From the NCBI GenBank assembly GCA_949126835.1, contig OX421495.1, positions 25,775,329 through 25,839,328 on the forward strand: a DNA stretch of 64,000 nucleotides, in the 5' to 3' direction. Under the pieces are notes generated by a model that worked only from the letters and a program-made list of their open reading frames with translations, did no database searches and was not told where the DNA came from. Each line of letters opens with the position of its first letter. Positions within the stretch are counted from its first letter, which is position 1. The DNA comes from Anisus vortex (Eukaryota; Mollusca; Gastropoda; Planorbidae). The position numbers and the translations under genes are program-made. Below, piece after piece: positions 36,721-55,400 of this stretch.

Positions 36721-38180
36721 ATTGTTACATTCACAGGATCATAATATTAACTTGTACGCTTTGCTTGACCATTGGTCACCTTTAGCTAACCGATAGCAAG
36801 GTCTTAGGACGACCAGTAAACAACGACTGACCAGCTTCTACCTTCTTCTCCCCACCCCCTTTCGTTCCACAAGAAAAAACGATTACATTATTACAAGCAA
36901 CCCATTTGATGAAGTAAAGCTACGTGGACAGTGGTCGATTTCTAGACAAGAGCGAGATACCGCCCACGGTAAGAATGACAGCTACAAGCATTGGAAATGG
37001 TTACGGTACGGAAGTAGGGTCTAACTTCCATGAATTCCAAATTTTTTAAAAAGGGCAAAAAGGGGAGGGAGAGTTAATATTGTTCTTCATTTAAAATTAC
37101 GACTGCCTTGTATAAGTTTTTTTTTCAATTATATTAAACTTATATAATATTCAAAGCGATTGGCTGCAATTACAAAAAACGTGAATAAAAATAACATTAC
37201 CGTAATTTGTTAACTTTAAAAAAAAGCCTATGTTTTGTGTTACTACCTTAAAAGCACATTATATTGGCCAAATATGGTGTGCTGTTAGGGAGTATAAGGC
37301 CTATATGATAGTGGTTAGGCTACTTTTCATGAGCGGAGCTCACCACTCGAGCACTATTCTTCAAATTCTTGATAGATCAATAATTCCGTGTGTGTTTTTA
37401 AAACTTGAACACAAGACCTATAATAGATCACGATGTGGCCTATGTGGTCCACTTTTTGTTGCGCTCATCTACATCATGTTTAGCCCTTTTTTTTTCCCTT
37501 TTTGCTCTCATCTGATTTTGTCGCGAAACGTCAAAACGCTACTTTTCGGATTGTCATAAATTATTCACAATGTTTATTTTGCTTTTTTAAGGAAGGGTTA
37601 TAAAAATGTTATTAACCAGTAAGGCCTACTACCAAGGATTATAGCACGTGTTTCACCATCGTCTTGTTTAGGCTACAACGTATCAATATAGCCTAAACAC
37701 ACCGTGGTCTGTGTTGTAAAATTGAAATTAATTTGAAAGCTAGTATCTGTCGTATTTATATCGCGACAATATTCCTTAAAGTTATGGTGTATTTAAAAGC
37801 ACTGTCGTTTTTATAATTCCGTGTTAGGGCCTATATACATTATTATTATTATTAATATTAACAATTCAACATATTTTTTAATGCGCTTGACTGTTTGACC
37901 CCACTACCGCATTTCCACTGAAGACCCGGTACTAAAAGGTCAAAGGTTTCTTACTGCGATTACCTTCAAACCAGTAGTCTGATCGATACTGTTTTTTTTC
38001 CTCCTGGAAGTCATTAGTATGTTTTTAAATAAAGGGTCTTATTTGTTATATATTCACCATTTTAATTATTAATTAGACATCTATGGCATGGTTAAATACG
38101 CTGGATAAACCTACAAACATTCTGCACCCACTCTACGCGACGTTCCCTCGACATTGTGAATATACGGGCCATGTCGCATT
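36721..38180. other. Intergenic stretch upstream of calmodulin
   Basis: AT-rich with many AGGCCTA words and no recognisable exon. Long-range regulatory elements for calmodulin could lie here, but nothing specific is visible. Confidence 0.45.
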
Positions 38181-38560
38181 GCAGATCCTTACCAACCAAT
38201 CGCGTTTGCGTTTACAAATCAGTTACGCCAGAAACATTTGGCGGGGAAGCTGTGTAGTCAAGTAACCGGCGTGCGAAGTGATGCGAAATATATTGAAAAG
38301 TAGTTCGTTATAAGCATACATCATTCATATACTTGTGGAATTTCAAGTTTAAGGAATATTACTTTCTTCCATACACGTCAAAGAATTGCATTGAGCCTTG
38401 CTGATTGTTATCAGTGAATGTCACAAAACAAGCTTGTACTACTTTAATTCTGCGCAAGAATTTTAACAGGCGCCGATTGTTGCGGATACGGAAGTGATTG
38501 TTGACTCACCGTACGGTACAGCAGGATAATAGTTGGATTTGAGCTCTATTTCAATCTAAA
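38181..38560 (+). promoter_or_regulatory. Putative calmodulin promoter and 5' UTR
   Basis: A CCAAT box sits at 38,196-38,200 within ACCAACCAATCGCG, about 365 bp before the ATG. CpG-containing words (GGCGCCG, GCGGATACGG, CACCGTACGG) cluster at 38,465-38,515, unlike the surrounding AT-rich DNA. The transcription start cannot be fixed by eye. The ATG context is TCTAAAATGG, with the favourable A at -3. Confidence 0.5.
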
Positions 38561-45647
<7,087 letters not shown>

Positions 45648-46955
45648 TGATTTGAATGGTGTTAGTTGTCTTCATCTTCATTGTTTTCTACCACTGTCAT
45701 CTGCACATAACGCGAACAAAAGAGCTCAAAACAACTGCTCCATCTGGTGATCTATGAATTTGCAGCGTGGCAGAGTCTTGAATGGATTGTGTGGAAACTG
45801 CTTTCTTGTGACATAGTGTGATTGTTAAGGTTGGGCTATGTTTGGTGCAGTCATGACATTTTTTACTTTGTCTGCTGATATTTATACAATATAAATGTCA
45901 CATTTAACATTTCCATATGTTGAACAGTCTTGGCTGGAAGCAGCTTTTAAATTTTTACCCTGTGCTTTTAGATCTTGGATTTTTACAGATCATTTACTGA
46001 AAGTGTTGTGTTTAGCTCGTCATTTCCAAAATTTGACATTTAGATTTGCAAGAATTCATTAAAAAGGATTACCTATTTCAAGTTTGAAAGATCTTTTTGG
46101 GTTATTTTTGATTCTGAGAAAATAATGATCTGTACAAGGATCTCATGTGATGTGAATGTTATGTTTTTTTTTCTTGGTTTGTATTATCTTTTGTCATTTT
46201 TTTTTTCTTTACATACTTATATTTTTCTCTCAATAATGCCTCACATTTGCAACAGAGAAATTTGTGTGCTCTTTGTTTGGGCTTAATAACACAAAGGGTT
46301 TCCATGCTGCACATCTCTCCAATGAAGGTGCACTAAATTGCCCTGTGTTGTGCTAAATTAAAGCTTCATTACACACTATCAATAACATAATATATATATA
46401 TATACAGTAAACAAAGACTTAACTTTTATTTCTAAAGTTGTCCATTGTATGTTTTTTTGGGACCATTACATAATAGCTATAGAGAATTTTTGAGCAGGGT
46501 TTGAATTTTTTATATTTATTTGACAGGAGACTATTTTTCTAGTCGTCTGGCTCAATTCTGCTTCCTAGTATCTTTATAGCATTCTGTAATGTCAGGAAAA
46601 ATCTAGTTTTTGTTTGCTTAGTGTTTAGTTAATTATTTTAATTCTCCAACTCAAAGATAAGTTCTTTGAGTCCTATATGTGTTATTTGAGTTAAAGCTGT
46701 TGGAACTCCATTCCTGCTATTTGTAAATTAAACCTAAACATGGCAATGACATTTAAGTTTCATTATCTTGATATACCTATGGTCTTATTAGAAATAGCTT
46801 TCTTCAATTTCTTCTAATTTTTTTCTCTTTTAACGCCTTTCTATTTCTACCTGGATTCCTCTCACTGCACTCACTTCTATATATTTCTTTTTGTATTGTT
46901 TGTATTTTTAAACAACTTTGTAGAAGAACAATAAAAATGTTATTGCTCTACATTT
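45648..46955 (+). other. CALM: Calmodulin 3' UTR
   Basis: About 1.3 kb of AT-rich sequence follows the TAA and ends after the AATAAA at 46,930-46,935. Earlier ATTAAA variants near 46,058, 46,355 and 46,727 could give shorter transcripts. A (TA)n run lies at about 46,390-46,403. Confidence 0.65.
46930..46935 (+). terminator. Putative calmodulin poly(A) signal
   Basis: Canonical AATAAA followed within 40 bp by a T/GT-rich stretch (TTTTTCATATTTTTGTGTTTT), as expected for a cleavage and polyadenylation site. Confidence 0.6.
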
Positions 46956-48480
46956 TTTCATATTTTTGTGTTTTTGTTTTTTGTTATGTCACTTGTTGGG
47001 TGGTCATGTTAAACCTTATTATTATTACTACCTGTTTTATCTTGTATTGTTTTTAAGTCTGGGTTCTCACCCTGATTGTTTGACATTTATATAGCTATAA
47101 CTAACTCAGCATAACCTATTCAAATTTAAAAACTTGTGGTATTGGGCATTGTGCCAAAGATTTATAAAAAGAAAAATCATGTGATATAAGTTAATAACTT
47201 ATCTAAAGACCCGCTGTAAATTATTTTTATTTTTGTAGTTATAGAATATCGAGTATTATTGTGGTCTACTGACATAAGAAATAGGGTTCTTTTTACCTTG
47301 GGCCTGATGGTTGTCCCAGTGTAGGGTGTCTGGCATTAGTAGAGGTAGGATGAGCATTGTGGTAGGGGTACTGGATCAGGTTCTTAATACTGCTTAACAA
47401 ATCCTTAAGTGGAAGCGAAGCTTTCTTTGAAGAATTAGTATTTAAATGTTACAATACTTTTATAGTATATTACCCGGTAACGGCTTTTAGTATAATATTG
47501 ATTTTTGTTGCTTTACAATATGGTATGAGTCATGTGGTCAGCAACAAGATTACATTCCACGACACTAACTGATGTTAAAGTTAAATTATTATAAATGTCC
47601 AGAAAGAAAATCATGGTTGAACCAGGGACCAATCACACAGTTGCTTGACGCTAGTTACCTGTATAGATTAATAGATCCTATTATTAGAATAGCTCTTTTT
47701 GTATTGTGAAATTAACCTTACAACTTACATTACAATTGCAAATAAAAGGTCAGGGCTAAATTTATCTTTAGAGTAAATTAGAGAGGGGAGGGGCTATTTA
47801 AAATCTATAAATTAACTAAACATCGCGGTCTCCAACATTACCAGTAATACCAGTTTACATTACCAGTAATACCAGTTTGGTGTAATTTATAAAAAATTTT
47901 TTTTACGTGTTTATGTCCTATAATAAATTAAATGTATCCTTAACCTCCTGTGAATTTTTTTTTTTCGGAAACCATACCAATACCAGTGCTGTCTCTGACC
48001 GTACTGCAATTTAAGACACTATATAAATTATTATAAACATAAAATTTACATTTAAAAAAATGTGCATAAAAAAAAGTCTAAAGAATTATGTTTTATGGCT
48101 CGCGTACACTTTGAAATTGTTCGATAGAAATTAACATAAAATCTAAGGATAATGTTAAACATTTTAACCATCTATTTTTGGTCAGTGTCAGGACATTCAA
48201 CATTTAAGTTTAAGTTATCAAATTTCAATGGGATGTATGCATCTTCTTTACCGGAACTAATTCTTCTGTTAATTTCTATTGGTCAGAGCAATTCTATTCT
48301 GAATTATCTTGTCGATTGTGGCATCTAATCTTACTAATCTATTTCTAGGTTTTGTTTTGATAGTGATAGCAAGTAGTGTGGAGTAGGCTGATCCACTCTC
48401 AATATTCTCATAGTTGGTTGCAAATTGAATCGGCACTCTTAAACTTAATGAAAACCATCTTAGCTACATCAGTACCGTTA
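46956..48480. other. Intergenic stretch after calmodulin
   Basis: AT-rich and without recognisable genes. A ~20-bp direct repeat containing TTACCAGTAATACCAGTTT occurs twice near 47,838-47,878. Confidence 0.5.
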
Positions 48481-48605
48481 GTTAGCATTAGTCCTGTGTT
48501 CTACGTAGGAGATTCGAAGTATTTTTCTCATGCATTCATTTTCGAACGCCTGCAACTTGTTTTCAGTTGCCGGTTGAAGCGTCCATGTCTAACCACATCC
48601 ATACA
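48481..48605 (-). pseudogene. LINE reverse-transcriptase C-terminal fragment, decayed
   Basis: The minus strand reads YGCG-stop-TWTLQPATENK followed by LQAFENECMRKILRISYVEHRT and then stops. This pattern (YGCETWTL, then LQAFENKCLRRILRI, then HRTN) is typical of the region after the RT domain in non-LTR retrotransposons. One in-frame stop replaces the expected Glu of the YGCET motif. It is a truncated, non-functional fragment of about 125 bp. Confidence 0.8.
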
Positions 48606-49299
48606 TAACAATAGTTCTGTAGTGTATATATATAGCTCAGTGACCCTTTAAATTTATGTTATATTGCGCATTTTAATTAAAATCCTGTATAATTATTTAC
48701 TTCGCTTTTGTGTCGTGTTCAAAGGGGAATAATGAAGAAAATTGTTTTGGTGTCAATTCTGAAGTTTTGACCCAAAAACATAATTTAAAATTTAATGCAA
48801 AAAAAAAAAAATAACTATTAAGGGATTGATTTTAAAAAATTATAGTAGACAGGCTGTTTAATATTGTTTTAAAATAGAAAATATTTTGTATAGTATTCCA
48901 TGGCAGGGTGTAAAATTACAGATAATGAATGTGTTATCAACTATAACTATAAATCTAGCCTGCTATGCGTAACAAATAACAGATCTAGACAAGAATATTT
49001 ATAAAAACTGAAACTATACCCTACTGGACTGTAGCTAACAAAGGATTCAAATATCACAAAATTTCCTTTTGGGGCGCACATATATCCTTGTATATGCTTA
49101 TATTTATATGTCTATAGCTAGTAGGCTACATTATGATAACCTGGTCTGAATTTTGAACTGATTTTTGCTACCCAGTTTTTTTGTGGGCCAGTAAGTGTAA
49201 AATCTGGGTTATGCCCGATTTGGATAAGACCTACAAAGTATGTTGAAGTTGAAGTATTAAAAATTTTTAAGTTTTTGGGTGTGTGTTGTCAATAGATCT

Positions 49300-49404
49300 T
49301 TATAGTTAGAAAGATGGATTGATGATAGATGAATGGGTGGATAGATTAGATAGATAGATTGATCAATAACTCGTTAGATGGATAGATAGATAAGTATATG
49401 TATA
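49300..49404. repeat. GATA/GATG microsatellite
   Basis: AGATAGATAGATTGAT-type steps run from about 49,310 to 49,404 and directly abut the retroposon-like block to the right. Confidence 0.7.
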
Positions 49405-49640
49405 TGGCATCCTTCCATCCTCAAGGGACGATGGCGCAGTCTCCCTTTCCTCTACCCCTCGCCTTTTTCCTAGCTCGCTTCTCTTCACTCCTTTCTGTGG
49501 GTAGTGTGAGGGTGGCTTCTGCGACTAGAGTGCCCTCGCGCACCTTGGGCCGCAAGGAGGTGCGTTCCTCAGTAAAGCCCTCCCACGTTTTGTGGTCAAT
49601 GTGTGCCAGTATCAAGTCTTTTTTTGCAGATATCTTTAAA
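49405..49640 (-). mobile_element. GC-rich retroposon-like fragment
   Basis: A block of higher GC than its surroundings, bounded by GATA-type repeats on both sides. The minus strand is open for 64 residues (WEGFTEERTSLRPKVREGT, then a basic KRARKKARGRGKGD end), but no family was recognised with confidence. Its 3' end on the minus strand (CGCCATCGTCCC, then GGATGGAAGGATGCC) resembles 59,765-59,797 (CACCATTGTCTCGAGG, then GACGGAAGGATGCC). A shared tail beside simple repeats suggests a LINE or SINE 3' end. Confidence 0.45.
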
Positions 49641-49764
49641 GATATAGAGATAGATAGTAAGATAGATTGATGCCTATAAAGGATAAATAGATAGATAGAT
49701 AGATATAGAAATGATAGATGGTTAGATGGATGGATCGAGAGACAGGTGGATTAAAAATAGATAG

Positions 49765-50567
49765 ATGATAGACACCTGATACATAGCTGATAGATCGATG
49801 ATAGACACCTGATACATAGCTGATAGATCGATGACAGACACCTGATACATAGCTGATAGATCGATGATAGATACCTGATACATAGCTGATAGATCGATGA
49901 CAGACACCTGATACATAGCTGATAGATCGATGATAGACACCTGATACATAGCTGATAGATCGATGATAGATACCTGATACATAGCTGATAGATCGATGAT
50001 AGATACCTGATACATAGCTGATAGATCGATGACAGACACCTGATACATAGCTGATAGATCGATGATAGATACCTGATACATAGCTGATAGATCGATGACA
50101 GACACCTGATACATAGCTGATAGATCGATGATAGACACCTGATACATAGCTGATAGATCCATGACAGACACCTGATACATAGCTGATAGATCGATGATAG
50201 ATACCTGATACATAGCTGATAGATCGATGATAGACACCTGATACATAGCTGATAGATCGATGATAGATACCTGATACATAGCTGATAGATCGATGACAGA
50301 CACCTGATACATAGCTGATAGATCGATGACAGACACCTGATACATAGCTGATAGATCGATGACAGACACCTGATACAAAGCTGATAGATCGATGATATAT
50401 ACCTGATACATAGCTGATAGATCGATGACAGACACCTGATACATAGCTGATAGATCGATGATAGATACCTGATACATAGCTGATAGATCGATGATAGACA
50501 CCTGATACATAGCTGATAGATCGATGATAGACACCTGATACATAGCTGATAGATCAATGATAGATAC
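49765..50567. repeat. 33-bp minisatellite, about 24 copies
   Basis: Units of GATGATAGACACCTGATAC and ATAGCTGATAGATC. Variants alternate GACAGACACC, GATAGACACC and GATAGATACC. Because 33 is 11 codons, two minus-strand frames stay open (SIIDLSAMYQV-type repeats at 49,722-50,618). These are artefacts of the repeat, not a gene. Confidence 0.95.
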
Positions 50568-52150
50568 CCTTCTTTCTTCCCGAGTGGCATTCGGGCATGG
50601 AATGAGTGGCCTGAACAAACCAGGAAAACCAGTAACTTAATATTTAAAACATTAATAAAGATGCAAGACTAGAATCAAACCAACGATGAGCATAGGACGT
50701 AATAATCTTATTTATAGAAGGAGTGTCTGTAATATATAGGCTAAGATAAGATAGATAAAAGATAGATAGAACAGATAGGCCTACAAAGTATAATTGCATT
50801 TCTTAACACTGTGCACCTACCTAGAAATGATGTCTAGATATGTATGTTTCTGCGTGTTATACTTCCGTATGTTCTTATGTGGACCACCAAGGAATGTCTT
50901 ATGCGCTGCCTTTGATTTGAATTTCGTCGTGTTTTGTATTTAGGAGATAGTCGCACCATGTATGAGAATGTTATTTATAGTATTACAGAATATTATTTGC
51001 ACTCTACGTTTATTTGCGATTTGAGTTTAGTCAAGCACAGCCTATACCAAATACCGGAATCGTTACCCGGTGCCGGTATCGCAACCTGGTACCGGGCCAC
51101 AACAGCAAAATTATTGGGTTGCAAAAAAAAAAGGTTTAAAATCTAGGTCAGATACTGACGATGCATTAACAATATAGGCTACCTATAACTATAACAGTAC
51201 CATATAATTTGGACAGTTTGTGATCGTTGAACCTGATTTCAGCCACAGCTTTTGATTATTGGCACCAAAAGCAGTGTCCCCTGTAAGCTGTCCGTGTGCG
51301 CACACACCTTACCCAGCGCGCACATACACATTCAGGGCCGACTCTAGGGTTTTTGACGCCCTAGGCGAAAACAAATTCTGCGCCCTCATTAAAGTGCCTT
51401 CGGTGGGATCTGCAGGGTTTGGAACTTCGGAAATGTGTTCTTGTTAATAATTGTTATAACAAAGAATTTTATGTTATAACCTTTGATTAATGCAGGCCCC
51501 ACGAGAGGGGGTACAGCCGGTACGTCGTACCGGGGCCCATACGAGTTAAGGGGGCCCATGAGTATATAAATTTTAAATTAAATTGGCAATTACGCAAGTA
51601 TTTTGTAATTGTTGCAATTAAGCTAAGAAGAGATGCCCCAAAACCTCCAACAATCTCACGTGGCGCTGGGTGCACTTAATTTTGGTATTCTTTGAATGTG
51701 CACTTGAACATTTTGTTAAATATGCAAATTAGCCTCTCGTTGTCATAGGGCTTAATTATTTTCAATAGCATTAAGGATATATTTTTTATTATTTTTTTTC
51801 TACAGAGACACTTAAAATTCCGCATTTTTTATCCTACAATTTAATTGCTTGAGCACTCCATATATAGGCCTATATATTATATATATAGCTCAGTGGGTAG
51901 GAGCTTATTTTAATGTGCATGAAATTAATAAACCTCTAACCGAACACTATAAAAGTTAAAAATCTATATTGTTAGGACTGCGTGTAAATTATCACTGTCT
52001 TAACTGTCTTAAAAAATATTATAATTTCTTTTTTAAAGGAACACCTTGAAGGCAATTTAAAATGTTATCACAGTTTAAGTGTTTTTGATAGATCAATTTA
52101 TTTTTTTCGTTTCTATTTCTAGATAGGCCTACATTTATAAATATATAACC
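50568..52150. other. Intergenic stretch with hAT-like terminus fragments
   Basis: CAGGGCCGACTCTAGGG at 51,333 and CAGGCCCCACGAGAGG at 51,493 look like hAT-type termini followed by GGGGCCC-rich sequence. No partner ends or target duplications were found. A palindrome CCGGTAC-GTC-GTACCGG lies at about 51,518-51,534. No gene is seen. Confidence 0.4.
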
Positions 52151-52248
52151 TACCGGAAATATAATAGTATCTATGGACGCCATTGGACATGCGCGTTAAT
52201 AAAAAAAAACCAGTCATTTCCTAACTAGCAAATATCTAAGATAATAAA
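52151..52248 (+). promoter_or_regulatory. Putative STPG4-like promoter and 5' UTR
   Basis: Within 100 bp of the ATG are CCGGAAAT (ETS-like, 52,153), GCCATTGG (YY1-like plus inverted CCAAT, 52,179) and ATGCGCG (NRF-1-like half site, 52,189). No TATA box is evident. This set is typical of TATA-less promoters, but it was judged only by motif. Confidence 0.35.
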
Positions 52249-52455
52249 ATGAGTTCATTACAATTACACCAAGTAAATTCACCAACAGTAACAAATGAAA
52301 AATTTGTAACGTCAATAAATTCGTTAACTAATCCCGGGAGGTATGCTGGTAGATCTAAAAGAGATTTAAAGCAATACCCTTCTGATTCCAAACTTACAGT
52401 CGTCAGTACCGTTTCTAACGTTAAGTCAAACCAGTTGCATTACATTCACTGGGAG
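52249..52455 (+). CDS. STPG4: STPG4-like coding exon 1
   Basis: Begins [12 protein letters not shown] and ends HYIHWE before donor GTAATT, with phase 0. The segment is Ser/Thr/Asn-rich and has no family motif. It was chosen because it is the only open segment upstream with an ATG, a donor in phase with exon 2 and a plausible promoter. Confidence 0.7.
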
Positions 52456-55400
52456 GTAATTTCTATTTAATGAGTAGTTATACATTTAACGCTTCAATTG
52501 TAACTTACTTAGACTTTTAGTCGCCCTCTAGTACACTAGTTTTAGTACTGGGTAGGGTAAATCTGAGTAGGAAGTAGGCCTACCAAAATTTTAAAGGCAA
52601 GAGATTAAGAGAAGAGGTAACTTATTAAATTATTATTTTATAGTTATAGTAGCCTATTCTGCCGGTATTCAATATAGACACTATACTTCACTATAGGCAC
52701 TCTATTACTAAAATATATGACTATATGATACTATAACTAACTATAGCCTATCATATGTAGACTATAATAACATATAGGCATAGGATAGTCCTACTATCAT
52801 AATTATAATTATAGGCTAGCTATATTATACTATATATTATAATTTATAATATATGTCTAAAATAATTTGAATACATTTAACTTATAAGAGTTTTTTTTTA
52901 AAGATTTTTTCTCTTCAAACTAAGACTTATATTTATTAAAATTAATATCTTTATTATTAATATTTCAACAACTTAGTTTATTATAGTTTATATGATAGGC
53001 CTAAGTAAAACAAAGTATTTATAAGCCTAGTTAGTTAAGTAGGCTAATTGCACAAGTGCTTGTGAAAGTGTGGCTGACAAAACTAATATTTAATATGGAA
53101 ACCATTCATAAAATTGATAGGTAAAATGCATAAAATTGCAAGGAAAAATATTAATTTAAATAAACAATGTTACACACACACAAAACATGCTACAATGTTA
53201 TACAAAACCTCTGATTAGGGCAGAGGGGAAAGAGGCGCTTAAAACATTTGTGACAATATGTGACGAGGAGCACTGTACACATGGGGTGTTTAAACACATG
53301 TGACATTACATCCAAAAATATGCATCTTTAGGACCAAATGAAATATCTGATTTGACAAGTTGTTCTTAATTAACTACATTATTTATATTGTTTATTGCTA
53401 ATGCAAATACAATAATTGCGATAAATTGTGTTTGAAAACTTTCTAATTTTGAAATTGGAAATATGAGGGAAGAAAAGGTTTCTATCTAGCAGATCCTGGG
53501 AAGGGGGCACTTCTTTTGCCTGGAAATCATAGGGCTTAGTGGTGTAATATTGGAAGGAATATCTTGACTTTTTGTCACAATTTATGATGATGGGAGGAGC
53601 GAGGGGTAAAAATTAACCAAAATTGTGTGACATCATTTATGAAAGGCCCTTTGTGGCATATGGAGACTAAGTAGGAAGTAGTGCCTAATATTGTGACTAT
53701 TGCTAGAACCCAAGTCTTAACTGCCTAAGGTTAAGTATCACCCTTATGGCCTGTCGTCTCATCTGGGACATAGGCCACGAACAAAGGCTCTCCAGGCATC
53801 TCGGTCTTGGGCCAGTCTCTCCAACTGTCCCCAATTGCGACCAATCTTTTTGGTGTCTGCCTCCAGCTCCCTTCTCCAGGTCATTCTGGGTCGACCTCTC
53901 TTTCTCTTGCCCTGTGGATTCCAAGTAAGGGCTTGTCTCGTGGTGCTGGTTGTTGGCTTCCTAAGAGTGTGGCCAATCCATTTCAATCTGCGCTGTCAGA
54001 TATAATTTCTTCCACCGGCTCCTGCTGAGTGTGTCGCCAGAGCTCTTCGTTGGTGATGACGATGGTCCATAGGAGTGACAATTAGTGTTGTGACACATTA
54101 ATTAAAGATATGCATTTCTAAAAGTGATTTTTTGCCACCAGACTTGTAGGAAACTCTGACATAGTGTATAGTGAAAGCTTGTTGTTGTTTATAAATTTTA
54201 AATTCTCTGAACTTTACAATTGAGAAAATGAAAATTATAAATTTTTCTTAAAGGACAGAACACTTCTTAGTGATGTCTATGATGCTCCTCTGACAGACAG
54301 GGAAGGTTGGTGGAGAAATGATTTAAAGGTATAGTTCTCAAAATAATTTTTTAAAATAACTCTTTTAATGTATATGTTTGAAAACCGTGAATGGTTTTAT
54401 GCTAGTGTATTATGTGTAGCTATAAACTTTTGTTCTGAACGCTTGGACGTTTCTTAGTATTTATTATTTTAGTACTTCATTAAACACATAATTGAATATA
54501 ATGCACTCCATAAGACAACTGTTGCAGCAATATTACTTTATTAACTTCTTATGCTTCCCATTAGGAATAATCACACATAAACCATTGAAAGATACTATAA
54601 TATATATATATAAGTCAAACTTTATGAGAAACACAACGAGATAAATACTTGTCCTTCCAAAATAAACAACATTTGAATTCAGTTTTTTTTTTCCTAAGTT
54701 AGGGGCATAACTTTGTACTATTGTTTGTTGACTTAGTATTACCCCAGTTATCTCCCCTTGACTGTATATCAACTTAACAAAAACTTTAGTGCAGTGGTTC
54801 CCAAACTTTTTTAGGCCGCGACCCCTTTTTACAGTTTATCATGCTTTGGCGACCCCCCCACCCCTAAAAAAATTAATAATTTCGTTTCTAGTTTATTACT
54901 GCATTTTGCGACTGTTATGAATTGTAATGCAAAATCTAATATGCAGGATGTATTTTTATTGTTACAAATTGAACCTATTTTAAGCTTAGCGGTTAATCAT
55001 TGAACAAATAAGAAGACATAAAAACAAATGTAATTGAATATTGCAAGATACTGGTATAGGTCTAAGCTTAGGCCTATATTTCTAATTACAACACCACCGT
55101 CAGCTATTGTGATGGTTGACACAGCATATTTCTCATCGGTTCAGAAATTATTGGGACAGTCTTTGCAAGAGCACAACTAAGCAGTTCACCTCCAACAATA
55201 AGTCTACTGTGTTTTGACTTGATAACCAACAAGGTGGAAAAGCATGTTTACTAAGATATTTTATTGGAAATGGATGAAATGGCGCAACACAATCTCAGTC
55301 AAAATAGTTTATCACCGCAAACATTTGATTCAGAATTTTGTACCTGGCATTATAGAGAAATCAGTTCTCTATGCATCGTTGTTAATACGCTCAATGAACT

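Noticed and set aside
38083..38265. 60-codon open frame upstream of calmodulin
   Set aside because: Overlaps the CCAAT-box promoter region and shows no family likeness.
49722..50618. Minus-strand frame with 11-residue repeats (IIDLSAMYQVS-like)
   Set aside because: The 33-bp minisatellite is open in two frames; no unique coding flanks.
51493..51668. Possible hAT MITE from CAGGCCCCACG to GCGCTG
   Set aside because: The ends match weakly and the flanks GATTAATG and GGTGCACT do not form a target duplication.
51887..51905. tRNA A-box-like TAGCTCAGTGGGTAGGAGC
   Set aside because: No B box or cloverleaf at the right distance; AT-rich downstream sequence does not fold as a tRNA.
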